The notes: generated by a model from the letters alone, not told the origin. Positions 38,494 through 48,668 are shown, counted from the stretch's first letter. The stretch is DNA of 64,000 bases from an uncultured Clostridia bacterium (GCA_934120045.1 CAKOTF010000006.1:27519-91518); one strand, 5' to 3'. A program made the numbers and translations.

Positions 38494-39495
38494 TTATCCC
38501 TTTAGTTTCTCTTTTAATACAGAAAAAACAATTATTAAGTTAACATTTTTTCTTATTATTAGTTTTCTTAATATTTTCAATTGTAATAAATCATATTTCA
38601 TGTCTTTTAAATAATTTGCTTCTTTCAATGTTACAAGTTTTTGTATTTCTTCTTTTTTCTGTGAATTTGAAAGTGGACAACTTTTAATAAATAAATTTTG
38701 TATTGAATTAATTATACTATTACATTTATGTTCTCTATACGCATTCTGATTTTCTTCATTAAATGCTTGGTTTTCTTCTAAAAGATTTCTTATTTTATTA
38801 AGTAAATAATTTTGGTTTTCGTAATAATTTTCTCTATATTTGTTAGTTACTGAACTTGGATTTATTCTATAATAATAGTAACTATCATCTAAAATTTTAA
38901 TTTTATCACAATATTTAAAATATTCTAAATTAAATAGTAAATCCTCTCCTATTTTAAAATTTATATTAAATCTTATATTATTATCTTTTATTATTTTAGA
39001 CCTGTACATTTTGTTCCAAGGTGGATTTATTATTAAATTATTATAATAAACAAAAAATTTGTCTAGTAATTCTTTCTTAGATATACTTTTATCTGGAACA
39101 TTACATTTGTTTTTCTCAATCTCATTATATACTTTTGAATAATTATATATTAAAAATTCATCCTCATGTTCTTCTTGAATTTTTATCAATTCTTCTATCA
39201 TATTTTCTTTTATATAATCGTCTGAGTCAATAAAAATAATATATTCTCCATTACTTTGTTCGATTCCTAAGTTTCTACTATAAGATACTCCATGATTTTC
39301 TATGTTTAAAACTTTTATATTTTCATATTTTTTTTCATATTCTTCACATATATTTTTTGAATTATCTATTGATCCATCATTTACTAAAATAACTTCAAAA
39401 TTATTATATGTTTGATTAACTATGCTATCTACACATTCTTTCAAATATTTTTCAGCATTATATACTGGTACTATTACACTTACTTTTTTTTCCAT
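38494..39495 (-). CDS. Family 2 glycosyltransferase
   Basis: The 333-residue protein has VSVIVPVYNAEKYLKECVDSI, VNDGSIDNSKNICEEYE and SNGEYIIFIDSDDYI (DxD site near 95), the EpsH/GT-A type. A basic C-terminal region follows. It probably acts on the lipid-linked repeat unit of the first unit. Confidence 0.92.
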   Translation of the reverse strand: MEKKVSVIVPVYNAEKYLKECVDSIVNQTYNNFEVILVNDGSIDNSKNICEEYEKKYENIKVLNIENHGVSYSRNLGIEQSNGEYIIFIDSDDYIKENMIEELIKIQEEHEDEFLIYNYSKVYNEIEKNKCNVPDKSISKKELLDKFFVYYNNLIINPPWNKMYRSKIIKDNNIRFNINFKIGEDLLFNLEYFKYCDKIKILDDSYYYYRINPSSVTNKYRENYYENQNYLLNKIRNLLEENQAFNEENQNAYREHKCNSIINSIQNLFIKSCPLSNSQKKEEIQKLVTLKEANYLKDMKYDLLQLKILRKLIIRKNVNLIIVFSVLKEKLKG

Positions 39496-39507
39496 ATATT
39501 CTCCATA

Positions 39508-40792
39508 TTAAATAAATATTAATAAAAAAATCATTTCATTACTTAATGGTAATGTTATAGATGTTATTAATATAGCTATTTTTAAAATACTAAAATACTC
39601 ACTGTCTTTTCTATCTTCAACTTGCATTCCTAATAGTTTATTTTCTCTAAAGTTCATAATAATATATGCTAGAATAATTATTGCTCCTATTACTCCAAAA
39701 TTATATATAAAATCTATGTATGTATTATGTGAATATTTATCTTTTTTAAAATATTCTGAATAAATCATTTTAGTATCTGGACCATTACCTAATAATATAT
39801 TTAAAATAGGTCTTTTAAAAGATGAATTAAGAAAATTTCTAGCTATAGGTAATCTCCCTGAAGATAAACTATCCCATTCTCCATTTTCAATTTTATATAT
39901 TATCATTTCTATTCTACCTAATTCTTTATTATCAGATTTTGTATTTACTTTGGCTATAATAACTCCTACTCCAATTATTCCAATTACTACTAATGATCCT
40001 AGTAATTTAAATTTTCTATTTTTTATTAAATAAATCAAAATTAAAATAGCAAATATTATAAAACCTGTTATACTTGACGTCATTAATAGCATTATTATAA
40101 AAAATGTAAATATACTATAATATAATACCTTTTTTTCTAAAAATTTTTCTTTTAAATAATATAATGTTATTAATCCAATATTTATATATAATGCCATAAA
40201 ATTAGGCTCATAAGATCCTTTAAATCTAACAAATACACTACTTCCTCTTACATCATTAAAAAATGCATTATTTACTAATCCCCATATTCCTGATAACAAT
40301 ACTGAAAATACTATCGTATATTTTATTTTTTCTATTATATCTTCTCTATCTTCACTTGTAAATTTAGAAATATTATTAGAAAACATAATAACTATTAATA
40401 TATTGATAAATATAATTATATCATTACTATTAATTCCAAAAGATAATATTCCACATAATATTGAGATAGCAAAAAAAGCTAATATTATTATTGATTTTTT
40501 ATTAATCGTATCTTTATTTTTTACTAAATATATTATATTTTTTATTAAAATTAATGGTATTAATATCTTTGAAACAATACCACCGCATCACATCATTTTT
40601 AAAGGCTTCTTCAAAAAAAGATAAATAAATGTATGCTAGCAGCAATTCTTTTTGGTTACAAAAAACTAGAATTCCTGCAAGTGCAATTGTTAAAAATATA
40701 TCAAAATATAAATTCTTTCCGAAAAAAACACTCAATATTAATATACAAAGTACTATGATTTTTTTATTTTTTTTTATTTTTTCCTTTATCAT
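39508..40792 (-). CDS. O-antigen ligase/polymerase-like protein read through a CGG +1 frameshift
   Basis: The first 69 codons (from ATG 40792) and the remaining 358 lie in different frames, joined at CGG 40585-40583. The upstream part ends FFEEAFKNDVM. Skipping the C gives GGT GGT ATT and a membrane sequence (GGIVSKILIPLILIKNIIY) that runs uninterrupted into the large downstream ORF. Without the shift, a downstream start at 40386 would miss the first several spans. The joined 427-residue protein has the many spans, the KGSYEPNFMALY loop and the LGNGPDTKMIYSEYF loop of O-antigen ligase/polymerase proteins. This would be the Wzy of the first unit. Confidence 0.82.
40583..40585 (-). other. In-frame CGG with +1 frame continuation (Wzy)
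   Basis: Context is GAT GTG ATG C GGT GGT ATT GTT. Codon 70 of the upstream frame is CGG, and hydrophobic membrane sequence continues one base later. Confidence 0.75.
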
Positions 40793-41973
40793 ATGTTACA
40801 AATCTCCTTATAAATCCTCTCACAATTATTTTTATCTACATATTTAAAGAACTCATTTACTCTATTTTGAAATATCTCTTCCATTTCAAAATTATTTTCA
40901 TTCATTTTTATAATTTCATTAATACTCTCATCAATTGAAGTAGTTATTTTTCCAAATCCATCTTTTTCATATTTGAAATAACCTTCTGGATAATGTATCT
41001 TTCTATAATTTTCATCGTCAAATTGAAAATATTGTAATGGCTTTTTCATATATGCAAAGTCAAAAGCAACACTTGAATAATCTGTAATCAGATATTTTGA
41101 TTCTTTCATCAATGTTTGAATATCATATTTATTTTTGTTTGCCATTATTATATTTTTACTGTTTGGTATAAATAAATCGATATATATTTGCATATTATCA
41201 TGTAAATATACTATAAATTCATAATTATTCTTTTCTAAAAAGTTTATTAATTTTTCATTATTGATATATTGGTTAATTGTTTTGTAATAATTAGATTCTA
41301 AAAAAATCTTTTCATATTTTTTATAATCTTCTTTATTGTCTGATACCAAATTGCTTCTCCAAGTAAGCATAAATAAAATTTGCTTTTTCTCTTTGTTGAA
41401 TTCTAGTCCATCATATCTACAAAATCCAATATTTTTTACCACTTCTTCTGGATAACCTAATTCTTTTATTACAAATTCTCGTTCTCTTGGACTAACACAA
41501 CAAAACAAATCAATTTTATTTTTGTATGACTCTAACCATTCTGGTTTTGCTTGTGTTATACCATGTTGTAAAAATATACTTTTAAATTTATAAATATTTT
41601 TCATTTGTAAAGTATAACAAATTCTATTTGGTAGTCCTCCTCCAACTTGTGAACTTATGTTTTTGTTACATGCCCATGTATAAATATGATGTTTTAGGCT
41701 TCCAAATTTTATTATGTTTTTATCAAATTGTGATATTTTATTATAATCATTTGATTTTTTATTAATTGCATAAAATACATCATCTTTTAATTTATTTTCT
41801 TCAATATATTTAAAAAGATAATAACCATTATCTTTTGCATCATTTTCACGTTCTGATATTATCCAAATATCTTTTTTTATTTTTTTTAGAAATATTCCTG
41901 GAATAAATGATATTATTATTTTTAGTAAATGTATATAATCATTTTTCCTCATTTTTTTTATTTTTTCTAACAT
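40789..41973 (-). CDS. CDP-glycerol glycerophosphotransferase family protein
   Basis: The 394-residue protein has KKDIWIISERENDAKDNGYYLFKYI, FLQHGITQAKPEW near residue 137, a central MLTWRSNLV and the C-terminal DYSSVAFDFAYMKKPLQYFQFD with RPEGYFKYEKDGFG-like YPEGYFKYEKDGFG, the TagB/TagF pattern. It would add glycerol phosphate (or another polyol phosphate) to the polymer, giving a teichoic-acid-like character. Its stop overlaps the polymerase start by 4 bases. Confidence 0.9.
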   Translation of the reverse strand: MLEKIKKMRKNDYIHLLKIIISFIPGIFLKKIKKDIWIISERENDAKDNGYYLFKYIEENKLKDDVFYAINKKSNDYNKISQFDKNIIKFGSLKHHIYTWACNKNISSQVGGGLPNRICYTLQMKNIYKFKSIFLQHGITQAKPEWLESYKNKIDLFCCVSPREREFVIKELGYPEEVVKNIGFCRYDGLEFNKEKKQILFMLTWRSNLVSDNKEDYKKYEKIFLESNYYKTINQYINNEKLINFLEKNNYEFIVYLHDNMQIYIDLFIPNSKNIIMANKNKYDIQTLMKESKYLITDYSSVAFDFAYMKKPLQYFQFDDENYRKIHYPEGYFKYEKDGFGKITTSIDESINEIIKMNENNFEMEEIFQNRVNEFFKYVDKNNCERIYKEICNI

Positions 41974-41983
41974 CTTTTCCTCT

Positions 41984-42949
41984 CTATCCTACAAATTTAT
42001 CATGTATTACTGCAAATATTTTTGATAATATTAATGTTTTATAATTTAAAGTATATATAAATATTCTTTTAGCTTTATTAAAATTTTTCAAATACTTATT
42101 CTTCATAAAATTAGGATAAGATTTTTTAAATTTCTCTATATGTTCAATTATTTTCTTTGAATCTGTTTTATTTTTTAACATTACAAGTGTTTTTCCATAT
42201 AACAAATGTTCAATCGCTCTAAACTCTAATTCTTCTTTATATTTTTTTTCATCAATTTGTTGTTTAAATCTTTCAAATGATTTATCAAAATATGATAAAT
42301 CATTTTCAATTTTATTAGATGCTGAATTTGCTCTTTGGTAATAATTGTATAAGACATCTTCTATTACTATTGGATTTTTTGCTTTATATGCTACTATTGG
42401 TATTACTTCTAATTCTTCACATCTTTTTAAATCTATTGGATATTTCACATTATTATCTATAAATAAATCTTTTTTTATTAACTTTGCCCATGAAGATAAT
42501 GTCATATAACTTACTATTTCTTCTTTTGTGATTTTATCTTTTGAAAAATATGAAGATATATCAACCTTTATTTTTTTATTTTCATAACTTACATAATGAT
42601 TAGCAATAATAAAATCAGCTTTTCTTTGTTTTGCTAATTTTACAAAAGTAGATATGGCATTTTCTTCATACCAATCATCAGCATCACTAAACATTATATA
42701 CTCTCCTTTAGCCTTTTCAATTCCTACGTTTCTGGCATTTGATACCCCTTGATTTTTTTCAAGTTCAATTACTTTAACACAATCATTTTGCTCTTGTAAT
42801 TGTTTAGCTATTTCTCTAGATTTATCTGTTGAACAATCATCTATTAATAAAATCTCTATATTTTCTTGTTGTTTTGTTAATGATTCTACACATCTTTTTA
42901 AATATTTATCTGCATTATATACTGGTATTATAATACTTACATCTATCAT
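41984..42949 (-). CDS. Family 2 glycosyltransferase
   Basis: The 321-residue GT-A enzyme has SIIIPVYNADKYLKRCVES, LIDDCSTDKSREIA and AKGEYIMFSDADDWYEENA (DxD near residue 90). It directly follows the next glycosyltransferase gene with no gap, so translation may be coupled. Confidence 0.92.
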   Translation of the reverse strand: MIDVSIIIPVYNADKYLKRCVESLTKQQENIEILLIDDCSTDKSREIAKQLQEQNDCVKVIELEKNQGVSNARNVGIEKAKGEYIMFSDADDWYEENAISTFVKLAKQRKADFIIANHYVSYENKKIKVDISSYFSKDKITKEEIVSYMTLSSWAKLIKKDLFIDNNVKYPIDLKRCEELEVIPIVAYKAKNPIVIEDVLYNYYQRANSASNKIENDLSYFDKSFERFKQQIDEKKYKEELEFRAIEHLLYGKTLVMLKNKTDSKKIIEHIEKFKKSYPNFMKNKYLKNFNKAKRIFIYTLNYKTLILSKIFAVIHDKFVG

Positions 42950-43951
42950 CTATTTTTTCTTCCTTTTCATAAAAAATCCCTTTACTATTCCTACAATAGT
43001 ACCAATTCCATAAGAACAATGTAATATAAAGAAAATAAACGGTAATAGTAAATAGCTAATGCTAAATCCATTTTTTATTATTATTAATACAATATTTAAT
43101 ATATTAAATAGTAAATATGCCCCTGTTAATAAATATGCAAATATTGGAACATTTGCAATTGCCATTATTATTGAAAATATTATTCCTAATACAAAAACTA
43201 ATGGTGCAAAATGATATATTGAAAAACATTTTGGACAATAATGTAATGTTACTCCAATCCATTTTCCATTACCATATTTTTGTTTTATCATTCCCTTTAA
43301 TGTATTTCTCGCATGATGATATGAAACAACATTAGGAGAAAGTAGAAATTTATATCCTTTTTGTCTCATTCTATAATGCATTTCATTATCTTCTGTTCTT
43401 GCTAAATTTTCGTTATATGGTCCGACTTCGTCAAATACTTTTTTCCTATACATAGCATGTGCTAATGTACTTACATATTTTCTTTCATCAATTCTTCTAT
43501 ATTTTGCAATTCCTGCTCCAAATAGTGATTGTTCTGCTATTAGCAATGTTTTTTGCCACATTGAATTATCACTACAAACACTTATTCTATGTCCACCTAC
43601 AATATTTTCACCATTATTTAATTCGTTTACATTTTCTGTTATAAAGTTTTCAGGAAATGTTGAATGTGCATCTACTCTTACTATTGCTTCTCCTGTTGCT
43701 TCTTTTAGTGCAACATTCCATCCACATGGCAAAATCTTTTGTGGATTGTTTAACACTATTATTCTATTAAAGTCTTTTTGACTCTCATCTTTAAATTTAT
43801 TCATTATTTTTTTCGTATTATCTGTTGATGCACTGTCTACCAATATTACTTCTATATCTTTATGTGGATAATCTTGTTTTTTTAATGATTCTAAACTTTT
43901 ATCCAAAAACTCTTCTGCATTATATGCTATTATTATAAAAGATACTAACAT
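42950..43951 (-). CDS. Family 2 glycosyltransferase with C-terminal membrane spans
   Basis: The 333-residue protein begins VSFIIIAYNAEEFLDKSLESL, has VDSASTDNTK near residue 38, VRVDAHSTFPENF (DxD-like DAH) near 93 and TEDNEMHYRMRQKGYKF near 185. Three hydrophobic segments follow residue 245. This is the layout of succinoglycan-type (ExoA-like) transferases anchored in the membrane. Confidence 0.9.
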   Translation of the reverse strand: MLVSFIIIAYNAEEFLDKSLESLKKQDYPHKDIEVILVDSASTDNTKKIMNKFKDESQKDFNRIIVLNNPQKILPCGWNVALKEATGEAIVRVDAHSTFPENFITENVNELNNGENIVGGHRISVCSDNSMWQKTLLIAEQSLFGAGIAKYRRIDERKYVSTLAHAMYRKKVFDEVGPYNENLARTEDNEMHYRMRQKGYKFLLSPNVVSYHHARNTLKGMIKQKYGNGKWIGVTLHYCPKCFSIYHFAPLVFVLGIIFSIIMAIANVPIFAYLLTGAYLLFNILNIVLIIIKNGFSISYLLLPFIFFILHCSYGIGTIVGIVKGFFMKRKKK

Positions 43952-43960
43952 CTATTTCTC

Positions 43961-44659
43961 CTATCTTAATACTCCTATTACTGTATCTATACAAATTTTC
44001 AAATCATGTAAAACAGAAAACTGTTTTAAATATTCTAAATTATATTTCATTTTGCCTGGTAAAACATCTTCAACATATGCCACATCTGTGTCTTTACCAG
44101 CCTTTACTGCTTTATCTAATATTTCATCTTCATCTTTATATTTTATACTTGCTATTGATGTAACACCAGCAGGCATAAGTAATGTCGCCATCATTTCATC
44201 TGTATATTTGTCTACATATTTTTTTACTTCTGGTCTTGTTCCTACAAATGTCATCTCACCTTTTAAAATATTTATTAATTGTGGTATTTCATCAAGTCTA
44301 ACTTTTCTAATTACTTTTCCTACTCTTGTTATTCTAGCATCATTTCCAACTGTTACTAATGCTCCTATTTTGTCTGCATTTTGTACCATTGTTCTAAACT
44401 TAAATATTCTAAATATTTTTCCATTTGTTGTAACTCTTTCTTGTCTATAAAATACTGGACCTTTAGAGTCTATTTTTATTAATATTGCTAATATTAATAA
44501 AATTGGTGAAAGTATTATTAATAAGACTAATGAAAAGAATATGTCAAATATTCTTTTCACTACTAAACTAATTTTCTTTTTTGATATTATATCATAATAT
44601 TCTTTCACTTTATCATTTTTCATTTTTTCTGGTAATTTTTCATAATCTTTTAATATCAT
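43961..44659 (-). CDS. Initiating sugar transferase (phosphoglycosyl transferase)
   Basis: The 232-residue protein has one membrane span (about 38-60) and the core motifs KRIFDIFFSLVLLI, GPVFYRQERVTTNGKIFRIFKFRTM, VRLDEIPQLINILKGEMTFVGTRPEV and AGVTSIASIKY. It most likely transfers the amino-sugar phosphate made by the neighbouring dehydratase and aminotransferase to undecaprenyl phosphate. Confidence 0.93.
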   Translation of the reverse strand: MILKDYEKLPEKMKNDKVKEYYDIISKKKISLVVKRIFDIFFSLVLLIILSPILLILAILIKIDSKGPVFYRQERVTTNGKIFRIFKFRTMVQNADKIGALVTVGNDARITRVGKVIRKVRLDEIPQLINILKGEMTFVGTRPEVKKYVDKYTDEMMATLLMPAGVTSIASIKYKDEDEILDKAVKAGKDTDVAYVEDVLPGKMKYNLEYLKQFSVLHDLKICIDTVIGVLR

Positions 44660-44674
44660 TTTAAATTTTCCTTT

Positions 44675-45898
44675 TTATTTACCATATTCTTTTAAAATAT
44701 CAACAAAATTTGTTATTACATATTTTGCCTCTTCATCTGTTAATAATGAATATAATGGTAATGTTATTTCACATTTATAATAATCAAATGCATTTGGGTA
44801 ATTTTTTATATCAAATCCTAAATTTTTATATGCTGTAAGCATTGGTAATGGCTTATAATGTACATTTGTTGCAATTCCTCTTTCTGCCATTTTTATTATT
44901 ATTTCATTTCTTGTTTTTTCATCAATTCCTTCTACTCTTGTTATAAATAGATGTCCTGATGATTTTGAATTTGTTTTTTCATCTTCATGATTTAATGTTT
45001 TTACTTGATGCCCTTTTAATGCATCTTCATATATTTTTATTATTTCATGTCTTCTTTCTACTAATTGTGGATATCTTTTTATTTGTGCTAATCCTATTCC
45101 TGCCATTATATCTGTCATATTACATTTGTAAGCTGGTTCTACTATATCATATTCCCATGCTCCTAATTGATTTTTATGTAATGCGTCTTTTGTTTGACCA
45201 TGTAATGATAATAATTGATATCTTTTATAAATTGCTTCATTATCAAATTTATCATTTTTCTTCCATGTAACAGCTCCACCTTCTGCTGTTGTTAAATTCT
45301 TTACTGCATGGAATGAGAAACATGTAAAGTCTGCATATTCTCCTGCCATTTTACCATTTCTCATTGCTCCAATAGCATGTGAACTATCTGCCATTATTAC
45401 AATTCTTCCTAATTTTTCTTGTAATTCTGATGATGGTTTAAATATGTTTGCTTTTTTCTCTACTATTTTTTGTATTCTGTCATAATCACACATTACTCCA
45501 CCAATATCTACTGGTATAATTACTTTTGTTTTTTCTGTTATTGCTTGTTCTAATTTGTCATAATCCATTTCGAAATTATCTTTTTGAATGTCTACTAATA
45601 CTGGTGTTGCTCCAACATGGCATATTACACTACATGATGCTGTATATGTATATGCTGATGTTATTACTTCATCACCAGGTCCAACTCCTAATACTCTTAA
45701 TGTCATTTCCATTGCTGCTGTTGATGAATTTAAACATACTGTTTTTTCTGTTTTGCATAATTCTGTTATTTTTTGCTCAAATAATTTTGTTTTTGGTCCT
45801 GTTGTAATCCATCCTGATTTTATTGCATCTATAACTTCCTCAATTTCTGCTTCACCTACATCTGGTGGTGAAAATCTAATGTTCATTTTATTTTCCAT
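44675..45898 (-). CDS. DegT/DnrJ/EryC1/StrS-family sugar aminotransferase
   Basis: The 407-residue PLP enzyme has the opening RFSPPDVGEAEIEEVIDAIKSGWITTGPKT, TAAMEMTLRVLGVGPGDEVIT, DSSHAIGA (PLP-binding Asp) and the Schiff-base lysine K200 in SFHAVKNLTTAEGG. It aminates a keto-sugar nucleotide. With the 4,6-dehydratase encoded just upstream it forms a two-enzyme path to a 4-amino-4,6-dideoxy sugar of the bacillosamine type. Confidence 0.93.
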   Translation of the reverse strand: MENKMNIRFSPPDVGEAEIEEVIDAIKSGWITTGPKTKLFEQKITELCKTEKTVCLNSSTAAMEMTLRVLGVGPGDEVITSAYTYTASCSVICHVGATPVLVDIQKDNFEMDYDKLEQAITEKTKVIIPVDIGGVMCDYDRIQKIVEKKANIFKPSSELQEKLGRIVIMADSSHAIGAMRNGKMAGEYADFTCFSFHAVKNLTTAEGGAVTWKKNDKFDNEAIYKRYQLLSLHGQTKDALHKNQLGAWEYDIVEPAYKCNMTDIMAGIGLAQIKRYPQLVERRHEIIKIYEDALKGHQVKTLNHEDEKTNSKSSGHLFITRVEGIDEKTRNEIIIKMAERGIATNVHYKPLPMLTAYKNLGFDIKNYPNAFDYYKCEITLPLYSLLTDEEAKYVITNFVDILKEYGK

Positions 45899-45990
45899 AT
45901 TTCAACATTCCTTCCTTCATTACAATTTCTTATTTATAATGAATAAATTCTAATTATTGATTTAATTAGAATTTATTCAATTATTGGCAT

Positions 45991-47955
45991 TTAAGTATTT
46001 GCTGTTGCTTCTACTTTTTGATTGTTGTCATTTGTTGTCGTTTTTGATATTTCAACATTTTCTTTTTTCTCATTAACTATCTTATTGTTAACTTCATCAG
46101 GCTCTTTATATGTTGGAACAACTTGTTTCATTACTTGTTTTACTTCTTCTTCAAGATTCATATCATTATCTTTTATTTTGCTTAGTTTGTTTAATTTATC
46201 TTCTAATTCTTCCATTCCTAAGTTCATTGGTTGTGATACAAAGATTTTATTATGTTTTGTTGCTGTTAATCCTTCTTCTGCCATTAATAATTCTTCATAT
46301 AATTTTTCTCCTTCTCTTAGTCCTGTAAATTGAATTGGAATATCTACTCCTGGCTCATATCCAGATAATTTTATTAGGCTTACTGCTAAATCATAAATTT
46401 TTACTGGTTTTCCCATATCTAATACAAATATTTCTCCACCTTCTGCATATGTTATTGCTTGTAATATTAATCCAACTGCTTCTGGTATTGTCATAAAAAA
46501 TCTTGTTATATCTTTATGTGTTACTGTTACAGGTCCACCTTCTGCTATTTGTTTTTTGAATAATGGTATTACTGATCCATTGCTTCCTAATACATTTCCA
46601 AATCTTACTGCAACATAGTCTGTTTTACTTACTTTATTTTTTGCTTGTATTATCATTTCACAAACTCTTTTTGATGCTCCCATTATATTTGTTGGGTTTA
46701 CTGCTTTGTCTGTTGATATTAATACAAATCTTTCTACTCCAAATTCATCTGCACAATTTGCTACATTATATGTTCCAAATATATTGTTTTTTATTGCTTC
46801 TAATGGGCTATTTTCCATTAATGGTACATGTTTATGTGCTGCTGCATGAAATACTAGTTTTGGTGAATATTTTTCAAAAACTTTTCTTAGTCTTTCTTTA
46901 TCCCTTACACTTCCAACTATTGCTTCTATTTTTGTTTTTGGATAATGTGCATCTAATTCCATTTGAATGTCATATAAATTATTTTCATATATGTCAAATA
47001 TTATTAATTTTGCTGGATTGTATTTCATTATTTGTCTACAAAGTTCAGATCCTATTGATCCTCCTCCACCTGTGACTAATACATTTTTTCCTTTTATTAG
47101 GTCTGTGATGTTTTTGTTATCAAGTTTTATTGTATCTCTTCCAAGTAAGTCTTCTATTTCTACATCTCTTAAGTTGTTCATTACTCCGCCTTTTTTCATC
47201 ATTTCTTCTGTACTTGGTAATACTCTTGTTCTTACTCCTGTCGTTTGACATATTTCTATTATATTTTTTCTTGATCTTTGTGTTATATTATCTATTGCTA
47301 AATAAATAATGTTTACATTTTTTTCTTTTACTATATCTGGAATGTCATATCTTGTTCCTAATACTGTTACACCTAATATGCTTTTATTTAATTTATTCTT
47401 GTTGTCATCAACCATTCCTACAATATTATACTTATCTTTCATTGTATTGTTAACTGCTAAAATTATTTCTTTAGCTCCCATTCCAGCTCCAATTATTAAT
47501 AAGTTTTCTTTTTTATTTGGATCTTTTTCTTCATTTTTAGGTCTTTTTACATTTGACATTCTTGATAAAATTGATCTTCCTGCAATTCTATATAATACAA
47601 ATATTCCTGATATGAATATTCCTGATAATATGTTTATTCTTGCTCCAAAATATTCGAATTCTAGCATATTACTTATTACAATCATTAATATTGTTGATAA
47701 AAATCCACTTATGAGATATTTTATATAATCTTCTCCTATTTCATATCTTATCATATCTCTATACATTTGAAAAACATTTAAAAACACTTCATACACTAAT
47801 ACTGCTATACACATTTCTTTGGTAAATTCTACCAAGTCTGTTATATGTGTATCTAAAAATAGTAATGATGTTACATAGCTTCCAATTACTATTATTACAT
47901 CTATTAATACTAGTGCTAAATGTCTGTATTTTTTTGCTAAATTTACAAGTTTCAT
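45991..47955 (-). CDS. Membrane-anchored nucleotide-sugar 4,6-dehydratase (CapD/PglF-like)
   Basis: The 654-residue protein has four N-terminal spans (about 15-125), a first Rossmann-type domain (IIGAGMGAKEII, about 152), and an SDR domain with VTGGGGSIGSELCRQ near residue 298, AAAHKHVPLME near 372 and NIMGASKRVCEMI near 425, where Met stands in the usual Tyr position as in the PglF/CapD group. It converts UDP-GlcNAc-type sugars to a 4-keto-6-deoxy product. The C-terminal 45 residues are a low-complexity tail. It is the first gene of the polysaccharide region, behind the promoter at 47992-48020 and a strong AGGGGG ribosome site. Confidence 0.93.
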   Translation of the reverse strand: MKLVNLAKKYRHLALVLIDVIIVIGSYVTSLLFLDTHITDLVEFTKEMCIAVLVYEVFLNVFQMYRDMIRYEIGEDYIKYLISGFLSTILMIVISNMLEFEYFGARINILSGIFISGIFVLYRIAGRSILSRMSNVKRPKNEEKDPNKKENLLIIGAGMGAKEIILAVNNTMKDKYNIVGMVDDNKNKLNKSILGVTVLGTRYDIPDIVKEKNVNIIYLAIDNITQRSRKNIIEICQTTGVRTRVLPSTEEMMKKGGVMNNLRDVEIEDLLGRDTIKLDNKNITDLIKGKNVLVTGGGGSIGSELCRQIMKYNPAKLIIFDIYENNLYDIQMELDAHYPKTKIEAIVGSVRDKERLRKVFEKYSPKLVFHAAAHKHVPLMENSPLEAIKNNIFGTYNVANCADEFGVERFVLISTDKAVNPTNIMGASKRVCEMIIQAKNKVSKTDYVAVRFGNVLGSNGSVIPLFKKQIAEGGPVTVTHKDITRFFMTIPEAVGLILQAITYAEGGEIFVLDMGKPVKIYDLAVSLIKLSGYEPGVDIPIQFTGLREGEKLYEELLMAEEGLTATKHNKIFVSQPMNLGMEELEDKLNKLSKIKDNDMNLEEEVKQVMKQVVPTYKEPDEVNNKIVNEKKENVEISKTTTNDNNQKVEATANT

Positions 47956-47991
47956 AACTTCCCCCTATTCGACATTTTTTTATCTTTTCAT

Positions 47992-48020
47992 ACTATATCA
48001 CTTATCGTTTTATTTGACAA
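47992..48020 (-). promoter_or_regulatory. Promoter of the first polysaccharide unit
   Basis: TTGTCA (48020-48015) and TATAGT (47997-47992) are 17 bases apart on the minus strand, about 37 bases before the dehydratase start. It would drive the genes from 47955 to 36183. Confidence 0.75.
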
Positions 48021-48150
48021 GATTTTTCATGCATTTTTTTTTGGTAATTTATGCTTAGCCAATTTTTTTTAAATTGAATAACTTTATTTATAATATTTTT
48101 ATGCTGTGGTAATCTTATCACAAGTTATTCATAATTTTTTTATACTGGGG

Positions 48151-48179
48151 TTGAATATTTTTATTTGTTACTGTATAAT
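48151..48179 (+). promoter_or_regulatory. tmRNA promoter
   Basis: TTGAAT (48151-48156) and TATAAT (48174-48179) are 17 bases apart. The mature RNA 5' end is 12 bases past the -10. Confidence 0.8.
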
Positions 48180-48190
48180 ATATGTTATAT

Positions 48191-48540
48191 GGGGATGTAA
48201 TGGTTTCGACATTATATCTGAAGCATGAATAGCGAGTAGTGGATTCTCGTTTGCCACTATAAAAACGGGAAATTAAATATAAACGCTGATAATACAGAAT
48301 TAGCATACGCTGCTTAGTTGCAACGTCGCCTCTAAAAGTATCCCCACATATTTTTAGTTGGTGTCATTTAGTGGGAAACAAAGCTATTTTTTCTATGGAA
48401 ATAGTGGGTATTTAATAGATATATTTTTTAATCGCTTGTTTGTTTGTGGTTATTAGATGAATATTAAAAATAAACTGCACTCGGAGAAGTTTGTGTGAAT
48501 CTTATAGTGGACAGGGGTTCGACTCCCCTCATCTCCACCA
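48191..48540 (+). ncRNA. ssrA: Transfer-messenger RNA (tmRNA, SsrA)
   Basis: The 350-base RNA begins GGGGATGTAATGGTTTCGAC and ends with the T-arm GGGTTCGACTCCC and CATCTCCACCA. The acceptor stem pairs perfectly apart from a G3-U pair, the alanine identity signal. The tag reading frame is 48285-48317: GCT GAT AAT ACA GAA TTA GCA TAC GCT GCT TAG, encoding ADNTELAYAA. It rescues stalled ribosomes and marks the product for proteolysis. The tag ends AYAA rather than the common ALAA. Confidence 0.97.
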
Positions 48541-48574
48541 AAAAATCAAATCGTCGCACTAGACGAAAACGAAG

Positions 48575-48602
48575 AAATCAACTGTAAAAAGTTGATTTTT
48601 TT
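48575..48602 (+). terminator. tmRNA terminator
   Basis: A 9-base stem, AAATCAACT / AGTTGATTT, is followed by a T-run. Confidence 0.8.
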
Positions 48603-48668
48603 CCATTTTGGCTATATTCATTATATTGTGCCATATTAAATATATTTAACAGATTTTCTGACATTTTA

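Noticed and set aside
43117..47075. Leu/His-rich plus-strand ORFs across the polysaccharide genes
   Set aside because: They are opposite-strand shadows of AT-rich genes with biased codons, have no ribosome sites and no domains.
48118..48306. 62-residue minus-strand ORF
   Set aside because: It lies within the tmRNA and its promoter, has no ribosome site, and is explained by the RNA gene.
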